Source of the DNA: Bradyrhizobium sp. C9
GTDB lineage: Bacteria; Pseudomonadota; Alphaproteobacteria; Rhizobiales; Xanthobacteraceae
Length of the DNA stretch: 64,000 nucleotides
Direction: 5' to 3'
Assembly (NCBI RefSeq): GCF_002532045.1
Contig: NZ_NWTG01000004.1
Coordinates: 62,001 to 126,000, forward strand
The notes under the pieces are model-generated. The model was not told where the DNA came from. It did not search any database and was given only the letters and a program-made list of their open reading frames with translations. The translations under genes were made by a program, and so were the position numbers. This document shows, piece after piece, positions 18,837-26,662 of the stretch; positions within the stretch are counted from its first letter, which is position 1, and each line of letters opens with the position of its first letter.

Positions 18837-19538
18837 ATGATCGTGGACCATGGAATTGCCGACGCGATGGGCAAGGGCGCTCTGTCTGGGCCTCGGTCGC
18901 CGCGTCTCAACCGCCGGGCGTTTCTGTTCGGCTCCGCTGCCGCTCTTGCCGCATTCGGCCTGACCGGCTGTGCATCGGACTACATGAGCCTGGCCGAGGC
19001 TGAGAAAGTCTACGGGCCCGTGCCTGACGAGAAATTCCCGATCCCTGGGGTCGATGTCAGCAAGGTCAAACCGCAATATTTTCGCAAGACAGTACGCTAC
19101 GACAGCGACGAGGCGCCCGGAACGATCATCATAGATCCCGGCAAGTACTATGTTTACCGCATCGAAGGCGAGGGCAACGCGACCCGCTATGGCGCCAATG
19201 TCGGCCGCGACGGCTTCCGGTGGAGCGGGGAGGCTTATGTCGGGCGCAAAGCCGAATGGCCAACCTGGACGCCACCCAAGGAGATGATCGCGCGCCAGCC
19301 GGAGGCGGGCAAATATGCTCGCGGCATGCCGGGAGGTCTCGACAATCCACTCGGTGCCCGCGTGCTCTATCTCTATCAAAACGGCGCGTACACGCTTTAC
19401 ACGATCTATAGCACCAGCGACCCCGAAACGATCGGGAACGGCATTACGAGCGGCTGTACCGGCCTCCTCAGTCAGGACATGATCGACCTCTATTCGCGAA
19501 CGCCGCTCAAAACCAAGGTGATCGTGCTGCCGGCATAG
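18837..19538 (+). CDS. L,D-transpeptidase (ErfK/YbiS-type) lipoprotein with altered catalytic motif
   Basis: A 233-residue exported protein. The N terminus has RLNRRAF, a hydrophobic stretch and a lipobox (LTGC, Cys45), so it is a probable lipoprotein. The C-terminal domain reads as an L,D-transpeptidase: VGRDGFRWSG, P(M)GARVLYLY, and the catalytic Cys207 in GITSGCTGL. The usual His of the IHGT block is Tyr (TIYSTSDP), and the Arg normally following the GC is replaced (GCTGL instead of GCIRL). The start could also be TTG 18798 or ATG 18867. The role is peptidoglycan cross-link formation or a related acyl transfer, if active. Confidence 0.82.
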   Translation: MIVDHGIADAMGKGALSGPRSPRLNRRAFLFGSAAALAAFGLTGCASDYMSLAEAEKVYGPVPDEKFPIPGVDVSKVKPQYFRKTVRYDSDEAPGTIIIDPGKYYVYRIEGEGNATRYGANVGRDGFRWSGEAYVGRKAEWPTWTPPKEMIARQPEAGKYARGMPGGLDNPLGARVLYLYQNGAYTLYTIYSTSDPETIGNGITSGCTGLLSQDMIDLYSRTPLKTKVIVLPA

Positions 19539-19559
19539 GCCAACGCCGTCGGCGGCCCA

Positions 19560-19578
19560 GCGCTGGCTTGGCCAGCGC
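19560..19578. terminator. Hairpin between convergent genes
   Basis: A perfect 8-bp stem (gcgctggc / gccagcgc) with a three-base loop lies 20 bases after the L,D-transpeptidase stop, in the gap to the convergent DUF892 gene. No T-run is present on either strand, so its role as a terminator is tentative. Confidence 0.4.
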
Positions 19579-19625
19579 ACAGTCGGGGGCAGCTGCCAGA
19601 ATGGTTCGCTTCGTTGCGAATCTCC

Positions 19626-20114
19626 TCAGGCCGCTTCGGCGTTGATGGCGCTGACGGCGAGCTTGGTGAGCGCTTCATCCGTCTTCTTTTCTTCGGCCAA
19701 CGTCTGGTCGATGAGCTTGACGGCATCCTTCATGCTGAGTTTGGTGGCCCATGCCTTCAGTGTGCCGTAACGTGCGATCTCGTAATGCTCGACCGCCTGC
19801 GCCGCGGAGACCAGGCCCGGATCGAGCGCCGGAGTGTCGGCGTACTCCTCCATGATCTCCTTGCCTTCGTCGAGGATACCCTCGATGGCGTCGCACTTCT
19901 TGCCACGCGCCGGCTTGCCCATCAGATCGAAGATCTGCTCCAGCCGATCGATCTGTCCTTCGGTCTCGTCATGATGCTTCTCGAAGGCGGCACGCAGCTG
20001 GTCCGACCCGGCTGCTTTGGCCATGCGTGGCAGCGCCTTGAGGATCTGCTTTTCGGCGTAGTAGATGTCCTTGAGGGTATCGAGGAAGAGGGCGCTGAGG
20101 TCTTTCTCCGACAT
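19626..20114 (-). CDS. DUF892 (YciE-type) ferritin-like stress protein
   Basis: A 162-residue four-helix protein of the YciF/YciE (DUF892) family: DLSALFLDTLKDIYYAEKQILKALPRMAKAA, HHDETEGQIDRLEQIF, AQAVEHYEIARYG and LIDQTLAEEKKTDEAL carry the Glu/His residues of a ferritin-like di-metal site. Members are induced by general stress. The start is MSEKDLSA, not the upstream in-frame start. A GGAAC-N16-CGTT promoter for sigma-EcfG lies 35 bases upstream. It is divergent from the csbD-like gene. Confidence 0.93.
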   Translation of the reverse strand: MSEKDLSALFLDTLKDIYYAEKQILKALPRMAKAAGSDQLRAAFEKHHDETEGQIDRLEQIFDLMGKPARGKKCDAIEGILDEGKEIMEEYADTPALDPGLVSAAQAVEHYEIARYGTLKAWATKLSMKDAVKLIDQTLAEEKKTDEALTKLAVSAINAEAA

Positions 20115-20148
20115 TGGTAGCTCCGTGAGTTTGGTGATCCGTACCCAC

Positions 20149-20173
20149 AACGGGCACTCTGCAACCTCGTTCC
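20149..20173 (-). promoter_or_regulatory. Sigma-EcfG promoter of the DUF892 gene
   Basis: Read on the minus strand, GGAAC (20173-20169), 16 bases, CGTT (20152-20149) match the alphaproteobacterial general-stress sigma factor consensus exactly. The -10 element is 35 bases from the start codon. Confidence 0.85.
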
Positions 20174-20231
20174 TATCTGCGACGGTTCACCCGCGGATCG
20201 CGATTGCGTAGCTTTGCCGCAAGCCTTTCGA

Positions 20232-20256
20232 GGAACGAAGCGTCGGCGCGTCCGTT
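20232..20256 (+). promoter_or_regulatory. Sigma-EcfG promoter of the csbD-like gene
   Basis: GGAAC (20232-20236), 16 bases, CGTT (20253-20256): an exact match to the EcfG consensus. The -10 element lies 31 bases before the ATG of the CsbD gene. Confidence 0.85.
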
Positions 20257-20287
20257 GGACGGTCTCATCTTTCAACGGAGAACCGCG

Positions 20288-20491
20288 ATGGATTGGAATC
20301 GTGTCGAAGGCAACTGGAAGCAGGTTAAGGGCAAGGTCAAGGAGCAGTGGGGCAAGCTGACCGATGACGACCTCGATGTCATTGCCGGCAAGCAGGATCA
20401 ACTCGAAGGCCGCCTGCAGCAGCGCTACGGCTATGCCAAGGATCAAGCCACGAAGGAAGTGAATGACTGGTACGGCCGCCAGAAATGGTGA
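20288..20491 (+). CDS. CsbD-family stress protein
   Basis: A 67-residue CsbD-like protein (MDWNRVEGNWKQVKGKVKEQ, LTDDDLDVIAGKQDQLEGRLQ, YGYAKDQATKEVNDW), among the most strongly induced small proteins of the general stress response in many bacteria; its biochemical role is unknown. The start is the ATG with cggaga just upstream. It has its own EcfG promoter and is followed by an intrinsic terminator. Confidence 0.95.
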   Translation: MDWNRVEGNWKQVKGKVKEQWGKLTDDDLDVIAGKQDQLEGRLQQRYGYAKDQATKEVNDWYGRQKW

Positions 20492-20506
20492 GCGCTACGG
20501 CATTCG

Positions 20507-20535
20507 GGGCCCCGCTTGAGCGGGGCCCTTTGCTT
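20507..20535 (+). terminator. Intrinsic terminator after the CsbD gene
   Basis: A 9-bp G+C stem (gggccccgc / gcggggccc) with loop ttga is followed by tttgcttt. It lies 15 bases after the CsbD stop and ends just before the next EcfG promoter. Confidence 0.8.
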
Positions 20536-20545
20536 TGCGCCGTTT

Positions 20546-20570
20546 GGAACAGGTGCGAATACGAAACGTT
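20546..20570 (+). promoter_or_regulatory. Sigma-EcfG promoter of the PAP2 gene
   Basis: GGAAC (20546-20550), 16 bases, CGTT (20567-20570): the third exact EcfG-type promoter within 420 bases. The -10 element lies 36 bases before the PAP2 ATG and just after the CsbD terminator. Confidence 0.82.
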
Positions 20571-20606
20571 TGAAAGATGCCGTCGTCGCCTTAAGCAAGG
20601 GCATCC

Positions 20607-21167
20607 ATGCCGATCACGGTCCGACCGACCCAGCCGGATATCGCCATTGCGCGCGCTATCTCGCGCAACACAACCCCGCCAACTGAACGCGCCGCCTCAA
20701 TCCTGACTTGGGCGGCGGACGAGCATGTCGTCTGCGCCCTGGCACTTGGATGGTGGTTGTGGTGTCGAAGCAAGCCAGAGCCGCGACGCTTGGCGAGTGA
20801 CCATCTTCTGGTCACGGCGTTGACCGCATCCCTAGTTCCGCACCTGCTCAAATTGGTCTTCAACCAGAAGCGGCCGGACCGGCTCACCGTCGTTGGTCAT
20901 CTGCACGGCATTCCAATCTCCGGCAGGGCCGAGGACTCGTTTCCGTCAGGACATGCAATTCAGGTCGGCGCCATCAGTTCGGCGGCGAGCGAGCTTCCCG
21001 AGGGCGAGCGTGGGATCGTCCGGGCGCTCGGCGCTTGTCTGATTTCGACGCGCGTGCTGTTGCTGGCGCATTGGGCCAGTGACGTCGTCGTGGGATCGGC
21101 GATCGGGGTTCTGCTCGAGCGGTTGATCCGATGCGTCACGGGGTACGGGCGGCGGGAGCAGGTCTGA
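20607..21167 (+). CDS. PAP2-family membrane phosphatase
   Basis: A 186-residue integral membrane phosphatase. The three PAP2 catalytic motifs are present: K-x6-RP (KLVFNQKRP), PSGH (SFPSGHAIQ) and SR-x5-H-x3-D-like (STRVLLLAHWASD), giving the two active-site histidines. Members dephosphorylate phosphatidate, undecaprenyl pyrophosphate or lipid A. It has its own EcfG promoter, which suggests membrane-lipid or envelope adjustment during stress. The exact substrate cannot be told. Confidence 0.88.
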   Translation: MPITVRPTQPDIAIARAISRNTTPPTERAASILTWAADEHVVCALALGWWLWCRSKPEPRRLASDHLLVTALTASLVPHLLKLVFNQKRPDRLTVVGHLHGIPISGRAEDSFPSGHAIQVGAISSAASELPEGERGIVRALGACLISTRVLLLAHWASDVVVGSAIGVLLERLIRCVTGYGRREQV

Positions 21168-21570
21168 CACGATCGATTAGCTCAGGTCCGAGTCACAAAA
21201 TCCAACAGGCCGAGCCCGAGCGAAGCAATGGGATAGCCGCCGGGCGATCGTGGCCACTCCCATATCCGTAATTCGCATAAGGTATATTATGGAATATTTA
21301 TATCTGCAATTGGATCAGATATTTAGTGGGAAATCTTCGCACCGGCCCGCAGCTTGGCGCTGTCCGCCGTTGTCCCGACCATGAGGCCGGCTCGTCCAGA
21401 CACCACAGCGATCCACGCGCACGCGTCTCGTCAGAAAGCCGATATTGCCGCGGCGTACGGACGCTGCAATAAGCGCCAGCTGTGCAGAGATCGCTGGTGA
21501 CCCCGCGGCATCAGGTCCGTATAGGATGGCATCTCAGAACAACAACAAGCCTCTCGAGGGAGCAACACCA
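21168..21570. other. Intergenic region upstream of the TRAP operon
   Basis: This 403-base stretch has no coding signal. Its centre (about 21270-21330) is strikingly AT-rich for this genome and includes an inverted repeat (21300-21322). The rest is ordinary G+C-rich DNA. It probably holds the promoter of the TRAP transporter and acyl-CoA ligase genes. Confidence 0.55.
21300..21322. promoter_or_regulatory. AT-rich inverted repeat, possible operator
   Basis: The arms atatctg and cagatat are perfect complements separated by nine bases. They lie in an AT-rich patch about 250 bases before the DctP start. The binding protein is unknown; it does not match the MarR-type palindrome at 27415. Confidence 0.35.
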
Positions 21571-22590
21571 ATGAGCTTTTCACGACGCACGCTGCTGAAG
21601 GTTTCCGCCGCTTCCGCCGTCCTGGGCGGAATTGGCGCGCCGTATGTCGCGCGCGCCCAGTCGGCCGAGTTCTCGTACAAGTTCGCCAACAACCTGCCGG
21701 AGTCGCATCCGTTCGTGGCGCGCGCCCGGGAGATGGCCGCGGCGATCAAGACCGAGACCAACGGCCGGTTTGACCTGCAGGTGTTTCCGAACAGCCAGCT
21801 CGGCTCCGATACGGACATGCTGAGCCAGGTGCGCTCCGGCGGCGTCGAGTTCTTCACGCTGTCCGGCCTGATCCTGGCGACCCTGGTGCCGGCCGCCTCG
21901 ATCAACGGCATTGGTTTCGCATTCCCGGATTATCCCACGGTCTGGAAGGCCATGGATGGCGAGCTCGGCGCCTATGTGCGCGGCGAGATCAACAAGGCCG
22001 GCCTCGAGGTCATGGACAAGATCTGGGACAACGGCTTCCGCCAGACCACGTCGTCGACCAAGCCGATCACGGGTCCGGACGATCTCAAGGGCTTCAAGAT
22101 CCGCGTGCCGGTGTCGCCGCTGTGGACCTCGATGTTCAAGGCGTTCGATGCATCGCCCGCCTCGATCAATTTCAGCGAGGTCTATTCGGCGCTGCAGACC
22201 AAGATCGTCGAGGGCCAGGAAAACCCGCTGGCGCTGATCTCGGCGGCGAAGCTGTACGAGGTGCAGAAGTACTGCTCGCTGACCAACCACATGTGGGACG
22301 GCTTCTGGTTCCTGATGAACCGCCGGGCCTGGGCGGCGCTGCCGGACGATATCAAGACCATCGTCGCCAAGAACGTCAACGCGGCGGCCGTCAAGGAGCG
22401 CGAGGACACCGAGAAGCTCAACGCCACCGTGAAGCAGGAGCTCACCGGCAAGGGCCTCGTGTTCAACCAGCCCGAGGTCGGACCGTTCCGCGACAAGCTC
22501 CGCGCCGCCGGCTTCTACGCCGAGTGGAAGGGCAAGTACGGCGAGAAGGCCTGGGATCTGCTCGAGAAGTCGGTCGGCAAACTGTCCTGA
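21571..22590 (+). CDS. TRAP transporter solute-binding protein (DctP type)
   Basis: A 339-residue periplasmic binding protein. The start is the ATG of MSFSRRTLLKVSA, with gagggag upstream; the signal is twin-arginine-like and probably cleaved after YVARAQS. The body matches the DctP family (FKFANNLPESHPFVARAREMAA, QVFPNSQLGSDTDMLSQVRSGGVEF, GFKIRVPVSPLWTSMFKAF, EGQENPLALI); the conserved Arg of KIRVP normally binds the solute carboxylate. It feeds the fused permease that follows 34 bases later. Confidence 0.93.
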   Translation: MSFSRRTLLKVSAASAVLGGIGAPYVARAQSAEFSYKFANNLPESHPFVARAREMAAAIKTETNGRFDLQVFPNSQLGSDTDMLSQVRSGGVEFFTLSGLILATLVPAASINGIGFAFPDYPTVWKAMDGELGAYVRGEINKAGLEVMDKIWDNGFRQTTSSTKPITGPDDLKGFKIRVPVSPLWTSMFKAFDASPASINFSEVYSALQTKIVEGQENPLALISAAKLYEVQKYCSLTNHMWDGFWFLMNRRAWAALPDDIKTIVAKNVNAAAVKEREDTEKLNATVKQELTGKGLVFNQPEVGPFRDKLRAAGFYAEWKGKYGEKAWDLLEKSVGKLS

Positions 22591-22624
22591 TCGATCACGC
22601 GGGAGGCTTGCCAGGAGGATTGCC

Positions 22625-24511
22625 ATGGCTCATGTCGAGATGACGCCGGCCGTGGCCGGCGAGGCGGCGTCACAGCCCCCTCGCCGCCGCTCCGTTCTCG
22701 GTTCCATCGAGGCTGCACTCGGATGGCTGGTCGAAATCCCGGCGGCGATCCTCGTCGTTGCCGAGGTCGTCATCCTGTTCGCCGGCGTGGTGTCGCGCTA
22801 CGTGCTGCATGCGCCGCTGATCTGGTCGGACGAGCTGGCGTCGATCCTGTTCCTGTGGCTCGCCATGCTGGGATCGGCGGTCGCGTTCCGCCGCGGCGAG
22901 CACATGCGGATGACGGCGCTGGTCGCAAGCGCCGGGCCGAAGTTGTGGGCCTACCTCGACGTTGTCGCGACCTGTGCCGCGCTGGCGTTCCTGATCCTGA
23001 TCGTGCGGCCGGCCTATGAATACGCCTACGAAGAGAGCTTCATCACGACGCCGGCGCTGCAGATCTCCAACACCTGGCGCGCCGCGGCGCTGCCGGTTGG
23101 CACCTGTTTGATGGGGCTGTTTGCGCTGCTGCGGCTGGCGCGGGTCGGCGATTTCAAGACCTTCCTGCTGGCGGTGCTGACTGTTGTCGCGCTGATCGGC
23201 GTATTCTGGCTGGCGCAGCCGATGCTGCGGCCGCTCGGCAACCTCAACCTGATCATCTTCTTCGTCGGCGTGGTCGGTTTCTGCGTGTTCGCCGGCGTGC
23301 CGATCGGCTTTGCCTTCGGCATGGCGATTTTCGGCTATCTGGCGCTGACCACGCGGACGCCGCTGATGGTGCTGGTCGGCCGGATGGACGAGGGCATGAG
23401 CCACCTGATCCTGCTGTCGGTGCCGCTGTTCGTCTTCCTCGGCCTGCTGATCGAGATGACCGGCATGGCGCGCGCGATGGTGGCGTTCCTGGCGAGCCTG
23501 CTCGGGCATGTCCGCGGCGGCCTGCATTACGTGCTGGTTGGCGCCATGTACCTGGTCTCCGGCATCTCCGGATCGAAGGCCGCCGACATGGCGGCGGTCG
23601 CTCCCGTGCTGTTCCCGGAAATGAAGGAGCGTGGCGCGAGGCCAGGCGATCTGGTCGCCCTGCTCGCCGCCACCGGCGCGCAGACCGAAACCATTCCGCC
23701 GAGCCTCGTCCTGATCACGATCGGCTCGGTCACCGGCGTCTCGATCTCGGCGCTGTTCACCGGCGGCCTGCTGCCGGGCGTGGTGCTGGCGATCACGCTG
23801 TCGGCGCTGGTGTGGTGGCGTTACCGCGGCGAGGACCTCAGCCACGTCCAGCGCGCCACCGGCGGCGAGATCGGCAAGGCGCTGGTGTTCGCCCTGCCCG
23901 CATTGGCCCTGCCCTTCGTGATCCGCTACGCCGTGGTCGAGGGCATCGCGACTGCGACCGAAGTCTCGACCATCGGCATCGTCTATGCCTTCGTCATCGG
24001 CCTGTTGATCTACCGCAAGTTCAACTGGCGGCGGCTGGTGCCGATGCTGATCGACACGGCGTGCCTGTCGGGCGCGATCCTGTTCATCATCGGCACCGCG
24101 ACCGGCATGGCCTGGGGCCTGACCCAGTCCGGCTTCTCGCGCGCGCTGGCCGCGTCGATGGCCGGGCTGCCCGGCGGTTCGGCGACCTTCATTGCGGTCT
24201 CGATCCTGGCTTTCGTGATCCTGGGCAGCGTGCTCGAGGGCATTCCGGCGATCGTGCTGTTCGGGCCGCTGCTGTTTCCGATCGCGCGCCAGGTCGGCGT
24301 CCACGAGGTCCACTACGCCATGATCATCATCCTGGCGATGGGCATCGGACTGTTCGCGCCGCCGTTCGGCGTCGGCTATTATGCCGCCTGCGCCATCGGG
24401 CGCGTCGATCCGGCCGAGGGTATCCGGCCGATCTGGGGTTACATGCTGGCGCTGTTGATCGGCCTGATCATCGTCGCCATCTTCCCGTGGATATCGATCG
24501 GTTTCCTTTGA
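22625..24511 (+). CDS. TRAP transporter fused permease (DctQ-DctM)
   Basis: A 628-residue membrane protein joining the small (DctQ) and large (DctM) TRAP subunits. Residues about 25-190 are the four-helix DctQ part (LFAGVVSRYVLHAPLIWSDELASILFLWLAMLGSAVAFRRGEHM). From about 200 on it is DctM, with FAGVPIGFAFG, GISGSKAADMAAVAPVLFPEM and the ATGAQTETIPPS block. Together with DctP it imports an organic acid using the sodium gradient. The adjacent acyl-CoA ligase suggests the solute is activated to a CoA thioester. Confidence 0.94.
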   Translation: MAHVEMTPAVAGEAASQPPRRRSVLGSIEAALGWLVEIPAAILVVAEVVILFAGVVSRYVLHAPLIWSDELASILFLWLAMLGSAVAFRRGEHMRMTALVASAGPKLWAYLDVVATCAALAFLILIVRPAYEYAYEESFITTPALQISNTWRAAALPVGTCLMGLFALLRLARVGDFKTFLLAVLTVVALIGVFWLAQPMLRPLGNLNLIIFFVGVVGFCVFAGVPIGFAFGMAIFGYLALTTRTPLMVLVGRMDEGMSHLILLSVPLFVFLGLLIEMTGMARAMVAFLASLLGHVRGGLHYVLVGAMYLVSGISGSKAADMAAVAPVLFPEMKERGARPGDLVALLAATGAQTETIPPSLVLITIGSVTGVSISALFTGGLLPGVVLAITLSALVWWRYRGEDLSHVQRATGGEIGKALVFALPALALPFVIRYAVVEGIATATEVSTIGIVYAFVIGLLIYRKFNWRRLVPMLIDTACLSGAILFIIGTATGMAWGLTQSGFSRALAASMAGLPGGSATFIAVSILAFVILGSVLEGIPAIVLFGPLLFPIARQVGVHEVHYAMIIILAMGIGLFAPPFGVGYYAACAIGRVDPAEGIRPIWGYMLALLIGLIIVAIFPWISIGFL

Positions 24512-24535
24512 GAACCTAGCGGATTGGATAGAGCC

Positions 24536-26185
24536 ATGAGTGCAGCTCAAAACCAGTACTCGATCGGGCTCGACAAGACGCCCGCCAACTACGTGCCGCT
24601 GACGCCGCTGAGCTTCCTGGCGCGCTCGGCCGCGGTCTATCCCGGCCACGTCAGCGCGGTCTATGAGGGCCGCAGCTTCACCTGGAAACAGACCTTTGAG
24701 CGCTGCAAGCGCTTTGCGTCCTATCTTGCAGGCCGTGGCATCGGCCATGGCGACACGGTCGCGGCGATGCTGCCGAACATCCCGGCGATGAACGAGCTGC
24801 ACTTCGCGGTGCCGATGACCGGCGCGGTGCTGAACGCGCTCAACATCCGCCTCGATGCGGAATCGATTGCGTTCCAGCTCGATCATGGCGGGGCGAAGAT
24901 CATCCTCGTCGACCCCGAATTCTCCGGCGTGATCGCGGAGGCCCTGACTCTGATGAAGGGCGCAAAGCCGTTCGTGATCGACGTCGATGATGTTGCCTTC
25001 AGTGGCGGCAAGCGGATCGGCGAGATCGAGTATGAGGCGGCGGTCGCCTCCGGCGATCCGGCATTCGAGGAGCGGCCGCCGGCCGACGAATGGGATGCGA
25101 TCGCGCTGAGCTATACGTCGGGCACGACGGGCAATCCGAAGGGCGTCGTCACCCATCACCGCGGTGCCTATCTCAACGCCGTCAGCAACATCCTCGCCGG
25201 CAATCTCGGCCAGCATCCGGTCTATCTCTGGACACTGCCGATGTTTCACTGCAACGGCTGGTGCTTCCCCTGGACCATCGCGGCGACCGCCGGCGTCAAT
25301 GTCTGCCTGCGCAAGGTCGATCCGGCAAAAATCTTCGAGCTGATCCCAAAGCACGGCGTCACCCACATGTGCGGCGCGCCGATCGTCTACAACACGCTGA
25401 TCAACGCGCCCGATGCGCCGATGGGCGGCAAGGCGAAGCCCGTCGTCGGCCTGATCGCGGGCGCGGCGCCGCCGGTCGCCGTGCTCGAAGGCGCCGAGCG
25501 CATCGGCATCAAGCTGACCCATGTCTACGGGCTGACCGAAGTCTACGGCCCCGCCTCGGTTTGCGCCGAGCAGCCGGGCTGGGACGAACTGTCGGCCGAC
25601 GCGCGTGCGCAGTTGAAGCGGCGCCAGGGCGTGGCCTACCCGCTGCAGGAAGACGTCACGGTGCTCGATCCCGAGACCATGCGCGAGGTGCCGCGCGACG
25701 GCGAGACCATCGGCGAGGTCATGTTCCGCGGCAACATCGTGATGAAGGGCTACCTGAAGAACGAGATGGCGACGCAGGAAGCGTTCGCCGGCGGCTGGTT
25801 TCACACCGGCGATCTCGGCGTGCTCGACGAGCACGGCTACGTCATCATCAAGGACCGCTCCAAGGACATCATCATCTCCGGCGGCGAGAACGTGTCGTCC
25901 GTCGAGGTCGAAGACATTCTCTACAAGCATCCGGCCGTGCTGTTCGCCGCCGTGGTGGCAAAGCCCGACCCGAAATGGGGCGAAGTGCCCTGCGCCTTCA
26001 TCGAACTGAAGCACGGCGCCAAGGCAACCGAGGCCGAGATCATCGCCTATTGCCGCGAGCACATGCCGGGGTTCAAGACGCCGAAGTCGGTGGTGTTCGG
26101 GGTGATCCCGAAGACATCCACCGGCAAGATCCAGAAATTCCTGCTCCGCAACCAGGTCGGATCGGCCAAGGCGATCTCGGCCTGA
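24536..26185 (+). CDS. AMP-forming acyl-CoA ligase
   Basis: A 549-residue adenylate-forming enzyme. The P-loop-like motif (LSYTSGTTGNPKGVV), the HVYGLTEVYGP A5 block, the WFHTGDLG and RSKDIIISGGENVSSVEVE A7/A8 blocks and the catalytic lysine motif (KTSTGKIQKF) are all intact. It resembles medium/long-chain fatty acyl-CoA synthetases (FadD-like). It is 24 bases after the TRAP permease, so imported acid is probably converted to its CoA ester. The substrate is not determined. Confidence 0.93.
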   Translation: MSAAQNQYSIGLDKTPANYVPLTPLSFLARSAAVYPGHVSAVYEGRSFTWKQTFERCKRFASYLAGRGIGHGDTVAAMLPNIPAMNELHFAVPMTGAVLNALNIRLDAESIAFQLDHGGAKIILVDPEFSGVIAEALTLMKGAKPFVIDVDDVAFSGGKRIGEIEYEAAVASGDPAFEERPPADEWDAIALSYTSGTTGNPKGVVTHHRGAYLNAVSNILAGNLGQHPVYLWTLPMFHCNGWCFPWTIAATAGVNVCLRKVDPAKIFELIPKHGVTHMCGAPIVYNTLINAPDAPMGGKAKPVVGLIAGAAPPVAVLEGAERIGIKLTHVYGLTEVYGPASVCAEQPGWDELSADARAQLKRRQGVAYPLQEDVTVLDPETMREVPRDGETIGEVMFRGNIVMKGYLKNEMATQEAFAGGWFHTGDLGVLDEHGYVIIKDRSKDIIISGGENVSSVEVEDILYKHPAVLFAAVVAKPDPKWGEVPCAFIELKHGAKATEAEIIAYCREHMPGFKTPKSVVFGVIPKTSTGKIQKFLLRNQVGSAKAISA

Positions 26186-26194
26186 GCGGCGGGC

Positions 26195-26662
26195 TCAGCC
26201 CTCCGCAAGGCGACCGAGCAATTCGTACAGCAGTCGCCTCTGGTCGGCCTTGAGCGGCGCGAGCGTCGTCGCGGTGCATTCGATCTCGATCGGGATCAGC
26301 TGCTCGACCAGCGCCACGCCGGCTGTGGTCAGGTCGATCAGGATCAGCCGCTTGTCGGTCGGATCGCGCCGGGTCGCAAGCAGCCGCCGCTTCTTCAGCC
26401 GCAGCACGACGTCGCGGATATTGGCCGGCTCCATCGCAACCAGCCGCCCGAGCAGGTTCTGCGACAGCGCCCCGCGCTCATAGAGCCGGGCCAAGGTCGC
26501 ATATTGCGGGGCCGTCAAATCGTAGGATCCGATCCGCTCGACCAGGTTGGACGAGGCGCGCTGGTAGGCCCGGCGCAGCAGGAAGCCGACCTGGTCCTCC
26601 AGCCGGTAGTCCGACGCAACGCGCCGGACCGGCGCCGCCGCTTTAGTCGACGTTCTCGGCAT
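26195..26662 (-). CDS. MarR-family transcriptional regulator
   Basis: A 155-residue winged-helix regulator (LTAPQYATLARLYERGALSQNLLGRLVAMEPANIRDVVLRLKKRRLLATRRDPTDKRL). The DNA-binding helix and the wing DPTDKR are typical. Its start overlaps the end of the nitroreductase gene by 20 bases, so the two are co-transcribed. A palindrome in front of that operon (27415-27436) is the obvious autoregulatory site. It converges with the acyl-CoA ligase gene and may control both. Confidence 0.92.
   Translation of the reverse strand: MPRTSTKAAAPVRRVASDYRLEDQVGFLLRRAYQRASSNLVERIGSYDLTAPQYATLARLYERGALSQNLLGRLVAMEPANIRDVVLRLKKRRLLATRRDPTDKRLILIDLTTAGVALVEQLIPIEIECTATTLAPLKADQRRLLYELLGRLAEG

Noticed and set aside
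22670-26062. An 1130-codon open frame on the minus strand across the TRAP and CoA ligase genes
   Set aside because: Translation is low-complexity (Gln/His/Arg-rich), typical of antisense frames in high-G+C DNA. The plus strand carries three recognisable genes.
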